NCBI GenBank assembly: GCA_001579985.1
Contig: LRSR01013744.1
Coordinates: 1 to 20,278 of the forward strand
DNA length: 20,278 nt
Reading direction: 5' to 3'
Source of the DNA: Hypsibius dujardini
Taxonomy: Eukaryota; Tardigrada; Eutardigrada; Parachela; Hypsibiidae
Shown here: one piece after another, positions 1 to 10,207 of the stretch
Layout of the letters: every line of letters starts with the position of its first letter
Position numbering within the stretch: the first letter of the stretch is position 1
The notes under the pieces: generated by a model
Told to the model about the DNA's origin: nothing
What the model saw: the letters and a program-made list of their open reading frames with translations, nothing else
Database searches by the model: none
Program-made: the position numbers and the translations under genes

Positions 1-687
1 GGCCTCATGTAAATAAAAATAACTTTCGTTGAAAATCACATTTTTAATAAGTTGTTTAAAGATGTATTTGTTATCATAGAAATTATAAGCTAGTTTCTTA
101 AGCTAGTTCTACTAACGAGACTGATCATATTTTGTGGGATCTATTTGTTTTGCACTGTTTAAAGTAAGTTGAAGTTTCATTATTTAAGCAGCAGTAGATA
201 GGATGGTCGGAAGTGAAGAATGAAATGAAGTTGAGGAGGATGGTCGCGGCTATCAATATTAATTAAGTCAAGTAATGGATCGGGACTGTTGGGATTGGAA
301 TAATGTGGGGAGGGGAGACATAGATTGAGCGGTATGTATCCCGGATCGGGCGCTTTCTTTCTCCTGCGAAATGGGACTCTCCAATGGGTAATTCCCCAGT
401 GTCACTGTCGCCGGAATTGACGTTTCATCGACGTGAAAATAAGGGTCGCGATGCATGATCAGGCAGTCGGAACTGCCACTCCAATTATACAGCGTCTGTA
501 TATTCAAATCAAACCACAGACAATGCTATATATATAATAATAATGCACCGCGCCATATTGCGCTAGTTTATGAAGAATGCCCATTTTGGTGTTTCTCTGT
601 ATGGCGCACATAATTTGCGTGTCCGAGTACTGGCCTGCATGCTCGACAGTGTTTCCAACTCCGAAGAGCGGCCCGCTGTCTCGATGC

Positions 688-830
688 GTGTCTATGCCTG
701 CCTCTGTGTTTATGTCTGTGTCTGTGTTTCTGTGTCATGCCTGTGTCGGAGTCTTAATTGAATTTGTGTCTATCATTAGGCATGTCTGTCTTCGGTCTTT
801 AGGATTTTGTCTGTGTCTGCAAATGATTTT
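688..830. repeat. TGTC/TGTG-rich low-complexity tract
   Basis: Repeated TGTCTGTG, TGCCTG and TCTGTGTT words on the plus strand. The open frames here are products of the repeat and show no protein-like composition. Confidence 0.7.
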
Positions 831-957
831 GTCAGTGTGACAGTGACCGCCCTTCTCCTTACCTTCAGTGTAGTCGTATCATCCACCATCGCGCATCTTG
901 GGCTGTTGACCTTTCATGCATGTGCTTACTGCGCAGCGGTGATCATGGAGTCGCGGC

Positions 958-975
958 ACTTACTTACTTACTTAC
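958..975. repeat. (CTTA)n short microsatellite
   Basis: Four CTTA units followed by CAGGCAGGC. Confidence 0.85.
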
Positions 976-1545
976 AGGCAGGCAACCCCTTAAGAGGGCA
1001 ATATTCGTGAAAGCGATCGGAGGAGGTTCGCCCTCAATCATCGTCACCCAGCCTCAAAAAGCGGGCTCATTGCAATTTGACGACCTGGCCGCGGGAAACC
1101 GGAGAGGTTGTTGGTGAAATGGCCTCCGTTCTCATCTCCATCAAGCCCTCGAAATAGGAGAGCTATTGAGAGAGCGTCCCCTCTTCTCTCTTCCTCAAAC
1201 GGAAATCCTCCCGATCCCAAAACGGCGAGCCGAAGATGGTGAACGTTGTCTGTCTGAACCCTCCTTCTGCCTTCGGGCCGTGTGATTGAGTGCAAATTAA
1301 AAAGCTGATGAAGCTTCGCGAGAGGGAAAAGAGATCTCTCTCTCTCTGTAGTTAAATGGGTGCCTTAAGGGCTTGACAGTCACTATGGCCATTTACTCTT
1401 ATTAGCAAAACCATCTTCTCATTACTCCTACTCAATTGATCCCGGAGCCATGTAATTCATTTCCTCCTCCTCCCTTTTGGTAAAGCCCAGTGACAAATAC
1501 AGATTAATTTTCACTTTTACTCCCGCCATTCCTCTTTCCTTCCCT

Positions 1546-1570
1546 TGACCGAACGACCGAACGACCGACC
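1546..1570. repeat. GACCGAAC short tandem repeat
   Basis: GACCGAAC is repeated twice and followed by GACCGACCC. It is the same word family as the longer decayed tracts at 9.1 and 13.1 kb. Confidence 0.65.
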
Positions 1571-2218
1571 CGGGAACGGAGAGAGGTCCCCCGGTGATGG
1601 TTAGATTATCAAGTTACGCGTACAGGCGTACTTCGGATAGAGAGCATTTTATGAAGAGAACGGAAGCTGATGGCCTGCGGTTTTCCCGTAAACTGACGTG
1701 ATTTGCCGCGCGGCTTTCAATGCGACTAAATAGTCCAGCCTGAAAGAGGAGCTGCTAAGTACCCAATCACGCTTTTAATGTCAAGTCACTCGCTCGCTCT
1801 CTCTCCTCCGCCGGGAATCGCAACGATCACCTCCCCTTCATTTTCCGTACGAGGCCAAACCGGGGAGCTCTAGGGCCAAGCAGTTTCCGATTTAAGGCTT
1901 TTTATCTTACTTTATCTGTCAGGCAAATCAACCGGCCCTGCTAATTGCGCCCATCGACTTAGCGGGTTAGCTCGTGACGAGCTTCAGATGAATTGCCTTT
2001 TAAAGACTCATTGCCTCAAGCTAAATATCCTTAAATGTAGCAGCGTATATGCCCCTTTTTCCAACGAGGCAATTGAAGGTAGTCATGCAGTTGACCTTTT
2101 GACCGGTTCTTGCGTTTCATTCTCTTTTCATCCCTTCTTCCTTGTCTGTATGTCTGCCAAAGATTTGCCAAATGGAGTAAATCTGTCTGCCTGTCTTGAC
2201 TACCTTCATTGTTTCATT

Positions 2219-2240
2219 GCCTGTCTGTCTGTCTTTCTAT

Positions 2241-2271
<31 letters not shown>
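2219..2271. repeat. CTGT/CCTG microsatellite
   Basis: Three CTGT units, an interruption, then about seven perfect CCTG units. It is intergenic. Confidence 0.92.
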
Positions 2272-2272
<1 letters not shown>

Positions 2273-3257
2273 ATGTCAACCTCTGTAATGGCATTTACCT
2301 GAAAACGTCTAGGATGATATTTCTTTCAAATTTCAAGGTTTATTGACCTTATCATGATTGGACTAGATGAAAAAGAGAGGATTTACTTTGGGCGAAGTAT
2401 TGTTGAATGAATTAGTAAAGCGGAAACGGTTGGGCGCGACCGAGCGAGGAGGAACCGCGCGCAGGGACTGATATGATTAGAAGTGGCAAGCGTGGCCGGT
2501 TTGTTTGAAATACTCATTACGGGACAATGAAAGTCACTGAGGATTACACGGACACACACTCGGGAGGGATCGGATTTTATATGTTTGCATAAGCCGAAAA
2601 ACGGTCTGGACACACGCACATATGATGTAGATGTATATACTCACTTTCTATATAGTCGTCAAATAATGGCATACAAAACATCATTGGAGGAGCTGTGTAG
2701 AGCGAGAGCGCACGCCACGCCATGGCAAACTAATTTTCCGCTCTATGATTTCATCTTGATAAGTAGTCCGAGCATGGCTCTCTATGTAGCGTTATTAATG
2801 GGGAACGAGGAACAGCAGGGATTGCGCTTTCATTGGCCATTCATTTCCACCCAGAGAGAGAGAGAGGAGAGAGAGGAGACACTCATCCCATGATCCCTTG
2901 CGATGTCGGCCGTGCGCGTTAGGCGTCACGCAAATAAATACACATCTCCCCCATCTCCTTCACACGCTATCCAATTCAGATTGATCTCTCTCCCTCTTCC
3001 TTTCTTTTTTCATACGGAAAGAGGTTTATATCCTCAAAAGGTCGCTTTTTTCGATTGGACGCAATTCTCCTGCGGATTAATTTAGGGGGATTCACACAAA
3101 AGCTCTTTAAATATGCAATCCGTGCAATAATCTTTATAACTAATCGGGAAAAAAAGTCTAACCTTTTAACTGCGCGGACATTTTTAACGGAGATATAGGC
3201 ACTTTTTGAGATTTCGCAACGAAGCAATGGTTTTCGCTTGAGCGATAATTACGAGTC

Positions 3258-3285
3258 TTTCTCTCTCTCTTTCTCTCTCTCTTTT
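3258..3285. repeat. CT-rich microsatellite
   Basis: TCTCTCTCT runs interrupted by TTT. Similar short CT/GA runs lie at about 1335-1347 and 2854-2880. Confidence 0.8.
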
Positions 3286-4283
3286 GTGTTATTGCTGAAA
3301 GTCCACAATGTCTCCAGAGAGGGAGATGACGTGTGTGTGTTTGAGAAGGATATAGGCGTTTATATTTGTTGTCGGGAGGAGGAGGGAAATGTCGCACGGG
3401 ATTAGCTGGAGAATTGGCCTATACTGCTGGGCGCAATCAACCAAAAAAGGGGGCGCCGGCAATGCTCAGCGGTATAAACACGATAAAATACCTCCGACTG
3501 TGTGAGTAGCCGAATTGTGCAGAAGAGGATGGGATGGACGTTGGCTATAGCGTCAAAAAGGTGTCGGCACAGAATGTCTAGACAACCAGCGGGAGACCCT
3601 TCTTTCCACGCACAATGACTTGTCTGTCAAACTTCGATTTGAACGTATGAGGAATCTCCTCACAACTGTCGGGAGAGAGGAATGAACATTCGGTTTCAGC
3701 TGATGGCATTCCCACTATGATGCCGTGGTAACATTTTGAATTAAATCTGGAGACAACTTGGGAAGTAGTAGTTACATCCAACAATATCTCAACGAACCCC
3801 AACATCCTCCAATGGCTAATTGTTTCTCGCCAAACGAAATATGTTTTACTGAGCCTGGGCCGCTGGTCAGTCCGTCCAGCAGCACACTATGCGCAAAAGA
3901 AAGTGTACATACCTACCTCGCCTAAACTGCTCCTATTCGGGCAAATGACCGTTTATATCATCTCAAGTTTTGTAATTGTGTCTTGCTTATAACAAAGACC
4001 AACAGCCTCAGACCAGAATGGTCGGTAATAAGGCTGGTCATGGGCATATAAGTGACCCAACAGGGTTACAAATAGGTTGGAAATATTTAACTTTATGAGT
4101 GTGAGCTGGGCTAAAAGGCGCTAAACTTCAATTCGTACACATATCCCTGCAGCAAACACAACCGCGAATGTCTAGAGCATGCAATTAAAAATATATACAA
4201 GGACGGTGAAGATAATTATTATATACAGCATATTCGTATTTGCAAATGCTGAACTTGAAAAATGGGTCGGGGGAGGGTCTCTT

Positions 4284-4824
4284 TCAGACAGTGCACCAGC
4301 AGTTGGTGCCGGTGCAGTGGCCGCCCTTGAATTTCTCCGGCTTGCCGGGGACGTTCTGGTCCTTACAGCATTCACGGCAGCTGTTCCCGCCCGGCAGTCC
4401 ACACTTCCCGCAGCACTTATCCAGGTCGTTGCACATGTTGTGGTCCGCCATCTACGCTCAGCAAAGCAACAAAAAAAGCAAGAGAAATCATCCATCTACG
4501 CAGATTTGATGTGGTGCTGAGGCTACTCAAGACAATGCCTATTACATTGTCATATCCAACTCAATCGACATTATCAATTATTTCCACCCCAATATCATTT
4601 AAAGGGGGAAGATAAAAGTTAGTCCCCAGCGGAAACAACGATTTATATGTAAATTCAATTTAATTAGTTTGAAAGAAAGCCCAATGATGGAGAATTTCTT
4701 CAGCAAAATGGGAATGCAATCAAAAGCAACAGAAAATACTTGAGATCAACCAAACGATCAAAGGACTTACGATCACTTGGGCAGCTACGACGAGGATGAG
4801 GAGAGCAAAGAAAATAGCCTTCAT
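4284..4824 (-). CDS. secreted ten-cysteine defensin-like (CSalphabeta) peptide, two exons
   Basis: Exon 1 is 4824-4771 (18 codons) and exon 2 is 4451-4284 (55 codons plus TGA). The 319-nt intron has donor GTAAGT and acceptor GCGTAG in phase 0, giving 73 residues. Exon 1 is a classic signal peptide: MK, then an 11-residue hydrophobic core ending VVAAQ. The mature part has ten Cys spaced C-x5-CC-x2-C-x6-C-x2-CC-x17-C-x4-C-x-C. The C-terminal C-x3-C ... G-x-C ... C-x-C order fits the CSalphabeta fold of invertebrate and plant defensins, and the FKGGHC...CWC end resembles plant gamma-thionins. Likely role: an extracellular antimicrobial or otherwise bioactive peptide. Scorpion-toxin-like peptides share this fold, so function is not proven. 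A metallothionein is unlikely because of the signal peptide and the aromatic residues. Codons are GC-richer than the flanks. No canonical AATAAA was seen in the 115 nt after the stop. Confidence 0.8.
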
Positions 4825-4927
4825 TTTGAGTGTATACAACTCTTACTAGTAGATTTTGAGAAGAAAAAGAGTTTTACGACGAATTGATAGGGAAAATGAA
4901 TTGTTACACTGCCTAAGTTGGCCTCGG

Positions 4928-4935
4928 TTTTTATA
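4928..4935 (-). promoter_or_regulatory. TATA box of the defensin-like gene
   Basis: TATAAAAA lies on the minus strand 104-111 bp upstream of the exon 1 ATG. With the usual 25-35 bp spacing, transcription would start near 4900 and the 5' UTR would be about 75-80 nt. A strong TATA box is common in inducible or tissue-specific peptide genes. Confidence 0.6.
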
Positions 4936-6101
4936 GTATTTCTTGTAGCGGTGGCGGAAAAAGCCACATGCGCACAGATGTTGTTTTGAAAGAACAAATC
5001 AAAACAATTACAACACACGCAAGTGGAGCAATAGAGCAGGGAGGTAAAGTATCTAACAAAGCAGGCCTGTCGGCGCGAAAAAAGCCCTTAATTTTGCATG
5101 AGGAAAATATGATTGTTATTGTAAGAACACGTACTCGCTGAGTACGAGGTAAACTGCCCATGCTAAGCAAATTCGGAAATGATATGAACGCCGCGTTCAC
5201 ACACTTTTCTCTCCTTGTTTCTCCATCTTTTGGGTTCGAAAAATCAACAATAAATCGAACAAACATGTAACAATAATTTGACACAAACAAAATTAAAAAG
5301 ACAATGTTACAAAATGGAAAACGAAAAAGAAACCTTGTGGCTAGTTTGATTGATATACGTGACGATCTTGCCGTGTTTGCCCTGTCGTGCGCAGCATTTA
5401 TGCCAAATCAAAACTCGCACAACATTGGCAGTTTTACCTCACATAAATGCTTCAATAATGAAAGGACAAAACTCTTGGCGTAGTCTGTCGCTAGCGATCG
5501 GACGGCATGAGCCGGTGGAGGCACTCTGTTAGGTCATGATACAGTATCGTAAAATGGTCCAGCATACACTAACAGAAGGCTCCTGCGGTGACTGAGGAAT
5601 TACCCGCGCATTTCTCACTCACGCACCCACGTACTATAGAGTACATTTGTATGCTGTAGGTATATACTGTTGACCCGGTGGAACGCGTATCAAATATGAA
5701 GAAAAGTTGTGGTAACATGTTGAAGAAACGCAATTATTGGACGGTTGGAAAAAGCTCACTATAGATGACGCTGACTATGCAGTAACTCATCGTTTTTCAT
5801 TAACATACGACAAAGCGCCCTTGCCGCCCGGTGGCCCATTCCAGGGTACGGAAATTCAAGTGCCCATTCCAGGGCCCTTCCCTCATACTGGCCTCTTTTT
5901 TCAAACTTTCATTAATAAGGGCACAATTTTCGCGATACCGAATAAGCTCCGTAGTACGGATAGAGCCGTCGACCCCCTCCCCATCCCACACGAGTGACCA
6001 AAGTACAAGTATGAGTGTTTAAACTGATTCTTTCACTACTCTAAAGAATATCAATCGTCAGTGAAAGAGGATTGATTAGTTTTGCTAACCAGAGGTTCGT
6101 T
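4936..6101. other. upstream region of the defensin-like gene, no supported gene
   Basis: It is AT-rich near 4.9-5.3 kb. A 17-nt perfect hairpin lies at 5130-5146 (CGTACTC-GCT-GAGTACG). The 12-mer CCCATTCCAGGG occurs twice, about 30 bp apart, near 5834-5875. Open frames here are short and show no domain features. Confidence 0.5.
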
Positions 6102-6391
6102 TAGGGTCCTTACAAGTCGTAAGTAGTACCCCTTATGGTAGGACCAGGAGGTCGGGCAAAAGAGCAAATGCCCTTTTTTCATGCTTGAACAAAAAATTCG
6201 GTCTACGATCCCAGATCATTTTACAAGTTGTGCGAGTATCGGAGTCTCATTTCCGAGGGCCCCTTGGTTGGACTTCAAAACATTAAAAAAATTCAATTTT
6301 GGTTCAAATTCTGGGTTTTTTGGGGTCCATTATAAGCTCCCCCTCCCAGCCCCACCATGAAGGGTCCTGGTTCCGACCTGTAAGCACCCTA
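6102..6391. mobile_element. MITE family copy 1
   Basis: The left end TAGGGTCCTTACAAGTCG and the reverse complement of the right end TAGGGTGCTTACAGGTCGG form terminal inverted repeats of about 50 bp. If TA is the target duplication, the element would start at GGGTCC, as in Tc1/mariner-type MITEs. Blocks such as GAGTCTCATTTCCGAGG and GGGCAAAAG also occur in the copy at 11.3 kb. It has no coding capacity. Confidence 0.5.
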
Positions 6392-7487
6392 TACGGTGTT
6401 GTGTTGTTAGCCATTGACGGCTGACTTGTAATGCTGAAGAGTCCCGGTTAATTTCATTGGGATATAAGGGCCAGCTTTGTCGTTGTCGTACCATAGCTAC
6501 ACGGCAATCGTTTGACCAATGAAGGAGCATCAATTACACGATATATATTGTTATGTCACGCGGCGAGGTCATGGGAGTGGTCACAATGAGACACCCACAT
6601 CATCAAGCCCCCCCCCCACGTCGCCACGGGGTCCACCTCCATTGTTGTACAGTCAGATAGCCTTCCCCCGCTATCGGACATATGAATTGTGTGTTCGGAT
6701 ACGTTGAAATATGAAGTATAACGTGGACCACGGCGGAAGCTTATTATTACCCCCACATGGGATGGATACGGTGGGAGAAAGCAATGGCAACTAATTGAGA
6801 GTGTTAGTTAGTCTTGCTAAAGCACACACCATGCCAATATCGGTGCCGCAGTGCAAACCAGCGAGGATCGAATGATGAGAGGGAGGCTAGGGGGGGGGGG
6901 AGGAGGGAGTGATATCCCGTGGCGCGAAGCCGTACTGTGCTTGTTTCTTTTATCTGTCCTAATCGCCCACAATTACCAGATAATTAGTCGGTTCGCCCGC
7001 GGACACGATCCAGGAGGAGAGAATTGTTGTCAGCGTCCGCGACGGTGGACGATTAGTCAAGCAGCTTACGCGGTGTTACGAGTATGCCGGTCGAGAGGTC
7101 GCTGTTGTTGCACCCGGCATAAAAGGTGTCCGGAACAGTACAAAGAAGTGGTTATGCTTACACACTATCGAAAGACCCCCCCCCCCGCCCCAGGACACAG
7201 CTGTTTATTTATTTTGATTGTTATTGTTTGACTTGAAGCAGACAAACCTTTGAGGGATATACTGTAATATGAAGGGAGTACAAAACTCTAGCTGTATACT
7301 CCACAAAAAAGTAGCCCCATGACATTTAAAGTTTTTCAGAGAGAATGACATTTTCCTATTCGGAGATTGATATGACTGACATTTCAGTTGTTGTGTGCCC
7401 CACCAAACTACCGTTCGATATGGTTCGGACCTTATGCGGGCACTGCTGATACAGAGCGACGGAACTGCCTAGAAAATAAACGCCGGG
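6392..7487. other. no supported gene; one PKD-like open stretch
   Basis: Homopolymer C or G runs occur at about 6609, 6890 and 7177. An ATG-less plus-strand frame at 6984-7214 reads RDGGRLV...YEYAGREVAVVA, which resembles the end of a PKD domain but is unsupported by good splice sites on both sides. The rest shows nothing recognisable. Confidence 0.4.
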
Positions 7488-8240
7488 TAGGGATGGGCAA
7501 CGGCTTAGCCGACTTGCTCTCGGCTCGGCTCAAACCCAAACCGGCTAAAGCTGACTCATTTTTTACAGCTGGACAGCCAAGCCGTCAGCTCGAGCCGCGG
7601 CTCGGATTCTTAGAGGAAAAAAACTCGATCAGTACTAAAAATGTGAACAAGTTTGTCGTAATTAATTGAGAATATACAGCGCAAATGAGAGTTGAAGCGA
7701 CAAAATTAATTGTTGACAGAACAAAATAAGAGTAAACAGAAAAGTTTAATGACCACAACTAGTTGACAAGTTTTGTTTTCCTTTCTATTGACTGAAAGAC
7801 AGCATGAATCCATTACTAAAATGTTTAATTTTAAAAACATTATTACAGAGCTCTGTGCAATTATCACTACAAATAGTACTTTTCTATGTTGAAAGGGAAG
7901 CAGAGAACAAATTTCTTTTCTTTTTCAGATTGAAGAAAGGGGTCGAGCAGCGTCTTAGGAGGGTTTAAAACATAAATACGTGTATTCAGTACATAATCGA
8001 GCAAACCATAGACTGAACCGTAAAAGGGCTACTAGTCAACCGAATTAATCAATTGCTTATTCGATTTTTAGGGAAGTTGGGCGAAACCATCCCTAGCCGA
8101 CTAAGCCGCGGCTAAAGCGGCTCGGCGCAAAACTCAAGCCGGCCAGAGCCGGTTCATTTTTAGCGGCTCGAAGCATAAGCCGGCTTGAAACGGCTCGGCT
8201 CAAAGTCGCAGCCTTAGCCGATAAGCCGTTGCCATCCCTA
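7488..8240. mobile_element. hAT-like non-autonomous DNA transposon with AGCCG subterminal repeats
   Basis: The ends are TAGGGATGGGCAACGGCTTA and, as reverse complement, TAGGGATGGCAACGGCTTAT. The TAGGGATGG start is typical of hAT terminal inverted repeats. Both ends carry dense AGCCG/CGGCT words, about 20 in all, within 7488-7610 and 8087-8240, around an AT-rich centre with no coding capacity. An additional inverted TAGGGATGG copy sits inside at 8095-8087. No clear 8-bp target duplication was found (flanks acgccggg and atagacgg), so the borders or the insertion may have decayed. Confidence 0.6.
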
Positions 8241-8382
8241 ATAGACGGTCTAAATGTTTTTTTTTATGGAGTGATATGACAGACGCAGACGAATTGGCAC
8301 CGGCTGATGTCCTGGTATATATATCTCACCCCAAGAATAGGGATTGATGGTTAAGGGATCGAATCAATATGAACCTACCTTA

Positions 8383-9085
8383 CAAGGGAATTTTGCATCT
8401 CTGGAAGGCGAAATGTTTCACATTTATTTAGTTTGTTATGTGCATATAACTTAGTTCTCAATATTTTAATTGAAAAAAAAAATACAAATGCTTCCTAACA
8501 TTTTTTAAAAATCAAAAACCAATCCGCGGTGGTACATAGGGGGCGCTCTCAACGTTACTGGAAATATCTTTCGTTGATCGTTGTATTTATCGACGCTATA
8601 GGCAATGGCGGCTGCAACGCCATTGATTGATCGATTTTAGTTCTTCTTTAGTTTTGGCATAAAGCGTGCAATTGATTGTTGAATTTTTGGTATTACCTTG
8701 GAATAATTATTACTAGACTTCAACCGCATAATAGCATTATTCGTGAAAGTAAATACTAACTCTTGTCCCACAGCCTATGTTTGTGTTTCACATTTCTTAC
8801 TAAATTAAATATTCAAATGGTTTCGGTTACAGTAATTTAGTAACGGCCGCAAACAAGCCATTGTATTCGCTCGTGTCAACGAATAGTTCAATCAATGCAC
8901 GCGACATGTGGTAACATTGAGAGCGCCCCCTATGTACCACCGCAAACTGGTTTTTGATTTTTAAAAAATGTTAGAAGGCATTTGTTTTTTTTTTTCAATT
9001 GTAATATTGAGAACTAAGTTAAACACACACAATAAAATTAAAAAAAGTGGAACATTTCGCCTTCCAGAGATGCAAAATTCCCTTG
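8383..9085. mobile_element. 703-bp foldback/MITE element with ~175-bp terminal inverted repeats
   Basis: The left arm 8383-8558 and the right arm 8911-9085 are inverted copies, perhaps 85-90 % identical by eye. They start CAAGGGAATTTTGCATCTCT and end with ACATAGGGGGCGCTCTCAA followed by GTTAC. Both outer ends are flanked by TTA (8380-8382 and 9086-9088), which could be a 3-bp target duplication as in PIF/Harbinger elements. The ~350-bp centre has no ORF but contains a small hairpin (CAATGGCG 603-610 and CGCCATTG 618-625, offset 8000). Superfamily assignment is tentative; the inverted repeat itself is certain. Confidence 0.8.
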
Positions 9086-9109
9086 TTAGATAAATGAACC
9101 CACGACTGA

Positions 9110-9362
9110 GAAGGTGAAAATAAGTGAGCGGATGGGCCGGTCGGATTACCTAGAGACCGGAATCGGGACGGACAGGCGGATGACCGACGATCGAGCGATT
9201 AGACCGAACGAAACCGATGGTTGTTGGGCAGGTGGGTTGACGGATGACCAATTGGTGACGGTGACTATTGGTGTAGGGACTCATCGTATTAAATAGATGA
9301 CCGAACGGATCGCCGTACGACCTAACGGATAGAAGTCCAAGGTCATGGACCGACGGACGTTT
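9110..9362. repeat. degenerate GACC/ACGG repeat tract
   Basis: Scattered GACCGA, GACGGA, CGGATGACC and ACGGACAGG words with no conserved frame. It starts just outside the foldback element and looks like an old tetranucleotide expansion. The same words recur at 13.1-13.45 kb. Confidence 0.55.
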
Positions 9363-9544
9363 AAGCTGGGCGAAATGGAGTTAAATCATCACAGATGTGG
9401 GATAAGCTCCATTTCGGTCTATCTATCCGAATGGAAGAATGGACCACAAGATGGCGGTGACAGGAGGTGGGACGGCCATGTTCTTGTCTTTAAAAAGGGT
9501 CAAGGTAGTGGAAAACTTTTTCAGCCAATCCTGCTGTTGTCTGT

Positions 9545-9721
9545 GCCGGAAGACGTGCACTTTACAGACATGCCGTAATGTCCGTCATCTTAGGCCGGGT
9601 AGTAGGAGTGGACGGTGAGAGTGTTGTGAGCGTCATACAACTGCCACATTCCCACTCGAACGGCAACCGGGTCGCCCTGGCTTGGCCGATAGACAACTCC
9701 TTCGCTAGATCTGGTGAGAGT
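9545..9721 (-). pseudogene. exon D: second half of the second module, with an in-frame stop
   Basis: After acceptor TTTTGGACAG the phase 0 frame runs 43 codons (including AVRVGMWQLYDAHNTLTVHS), then meets TAA at 9592-9590. It resumes with DDGHYGMSVKC, which aligns with DSGVFVLGVKC of exon B. The same frame is closed again by a TGA soon after. Either this copy is decayed, the stop is a sequence error, or the exon ends earlier at a weak donor. What is seen is the alignment and the stop; the pseudogene reading is inference. Confidence 0.33.
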
Positions 9722-9802
9722 CTGTCCAAAATCCAAATATCCAAATACCAATGTACATGAACATGTGTGAAAAAGTCATCTCGGGAGGATTGAATGTCTT
9801 AC

Positions 9803-9943
9803 TTGACTGGACAGGAATTTCCAGCTGAGCAAGGTGGTCGTCAAGACGTTGTAGACCCGACAGGAAACGTTAAAGGCCTTTCCCGCGATCAACATCCCTG
9901 GGTCCGCTGGGTCCACTGCCATCACCACAAGTGGGCTCAATCG
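9803..9943 (-). CDS. exon C: first half of a second PKD/Ig-like module
   Basis: The block has 47 codons in phase 0 with a strong donor CAA|GTAAGA. The acceptor is TTCCTAAG, or possibly AAAATAG 12 nt upstream in phase 1. It reads ...VDPADPGMLIAGKAFNVSC..., then LSWKF 11 residues later. NVSC...W-x-F aligns with NITC...W-x-F of exon A, and both blocks end in phase 0 just after the Trp region. This shared exon design is the main reason to treat the blocks as parts of one repeated-domain gene. Confidence 0.42.
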
Positions 9944-10207
9944 CTTAGGAACAACTATTTTCAACAAGGAAAGCAACAAATTATTAGACATTAACAGGAA
10001 TTCCTTCGGTCGAGGGCCAAGGGACCCTTGGCATCTCAAAACTATTATGGACGGAAGTGTTATTTCAGTGATATGTTTCATTTATATTTCAATTCCCTCT
10101 AGAAGTTTTATATTAAATTAGCCAGATAACTCGCTTGACAGGCGATCAGCGCGGCAATATCAACTTTAGTCTAGGTAATTTGGTGGACACAAAAAGGGCG
10201 AATTTAC

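Larger units (their letters stand above)
1..4100. other. left flank, no supported gene
   Basis: Apart from the short repeats listed, I see no exon with convincing splice borders or protein-like composition here. A minus-strand frame of 75 codons at 3805-3578 is mixed in composition and could be an exon, but it has no recognisable motif and no good flanking splice sites. Confidence 0.5.

Noticed and set aside
3578-3805. 75-codon minus-strand frame with four Cys
   Set aside because: No motif, no convincing splice borders and no related block nearby. Composition alone is not enough.
4284-4451. Metallothionein reading of the Cys-rich exon
   Set aside because: The product has a signal peptide, His, Phe and Trp, and a CSalphabeta end, which do not fit metallothioneins.
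4172-4520. Larger frames on both strands over the defensin-like exon 2
   Set aside because: They are out of frame with the Cys-rich product. Splice sites, signal peptide and Cys pattern favour the 4451-4284 frame.
6851-7231. 126-codon plus-strand frame with a hydrophobic stretch
   Set aside because: It begins at a GTG, runs through a poly-G tract and ends after a poly-C tract. No family features.
9345-9578. 77-codon plus-strand frame near the foldback element
   Set aside because: It starts inside a degenerate repeat and has no domain. The minus strand there better explains protein-like patterns.
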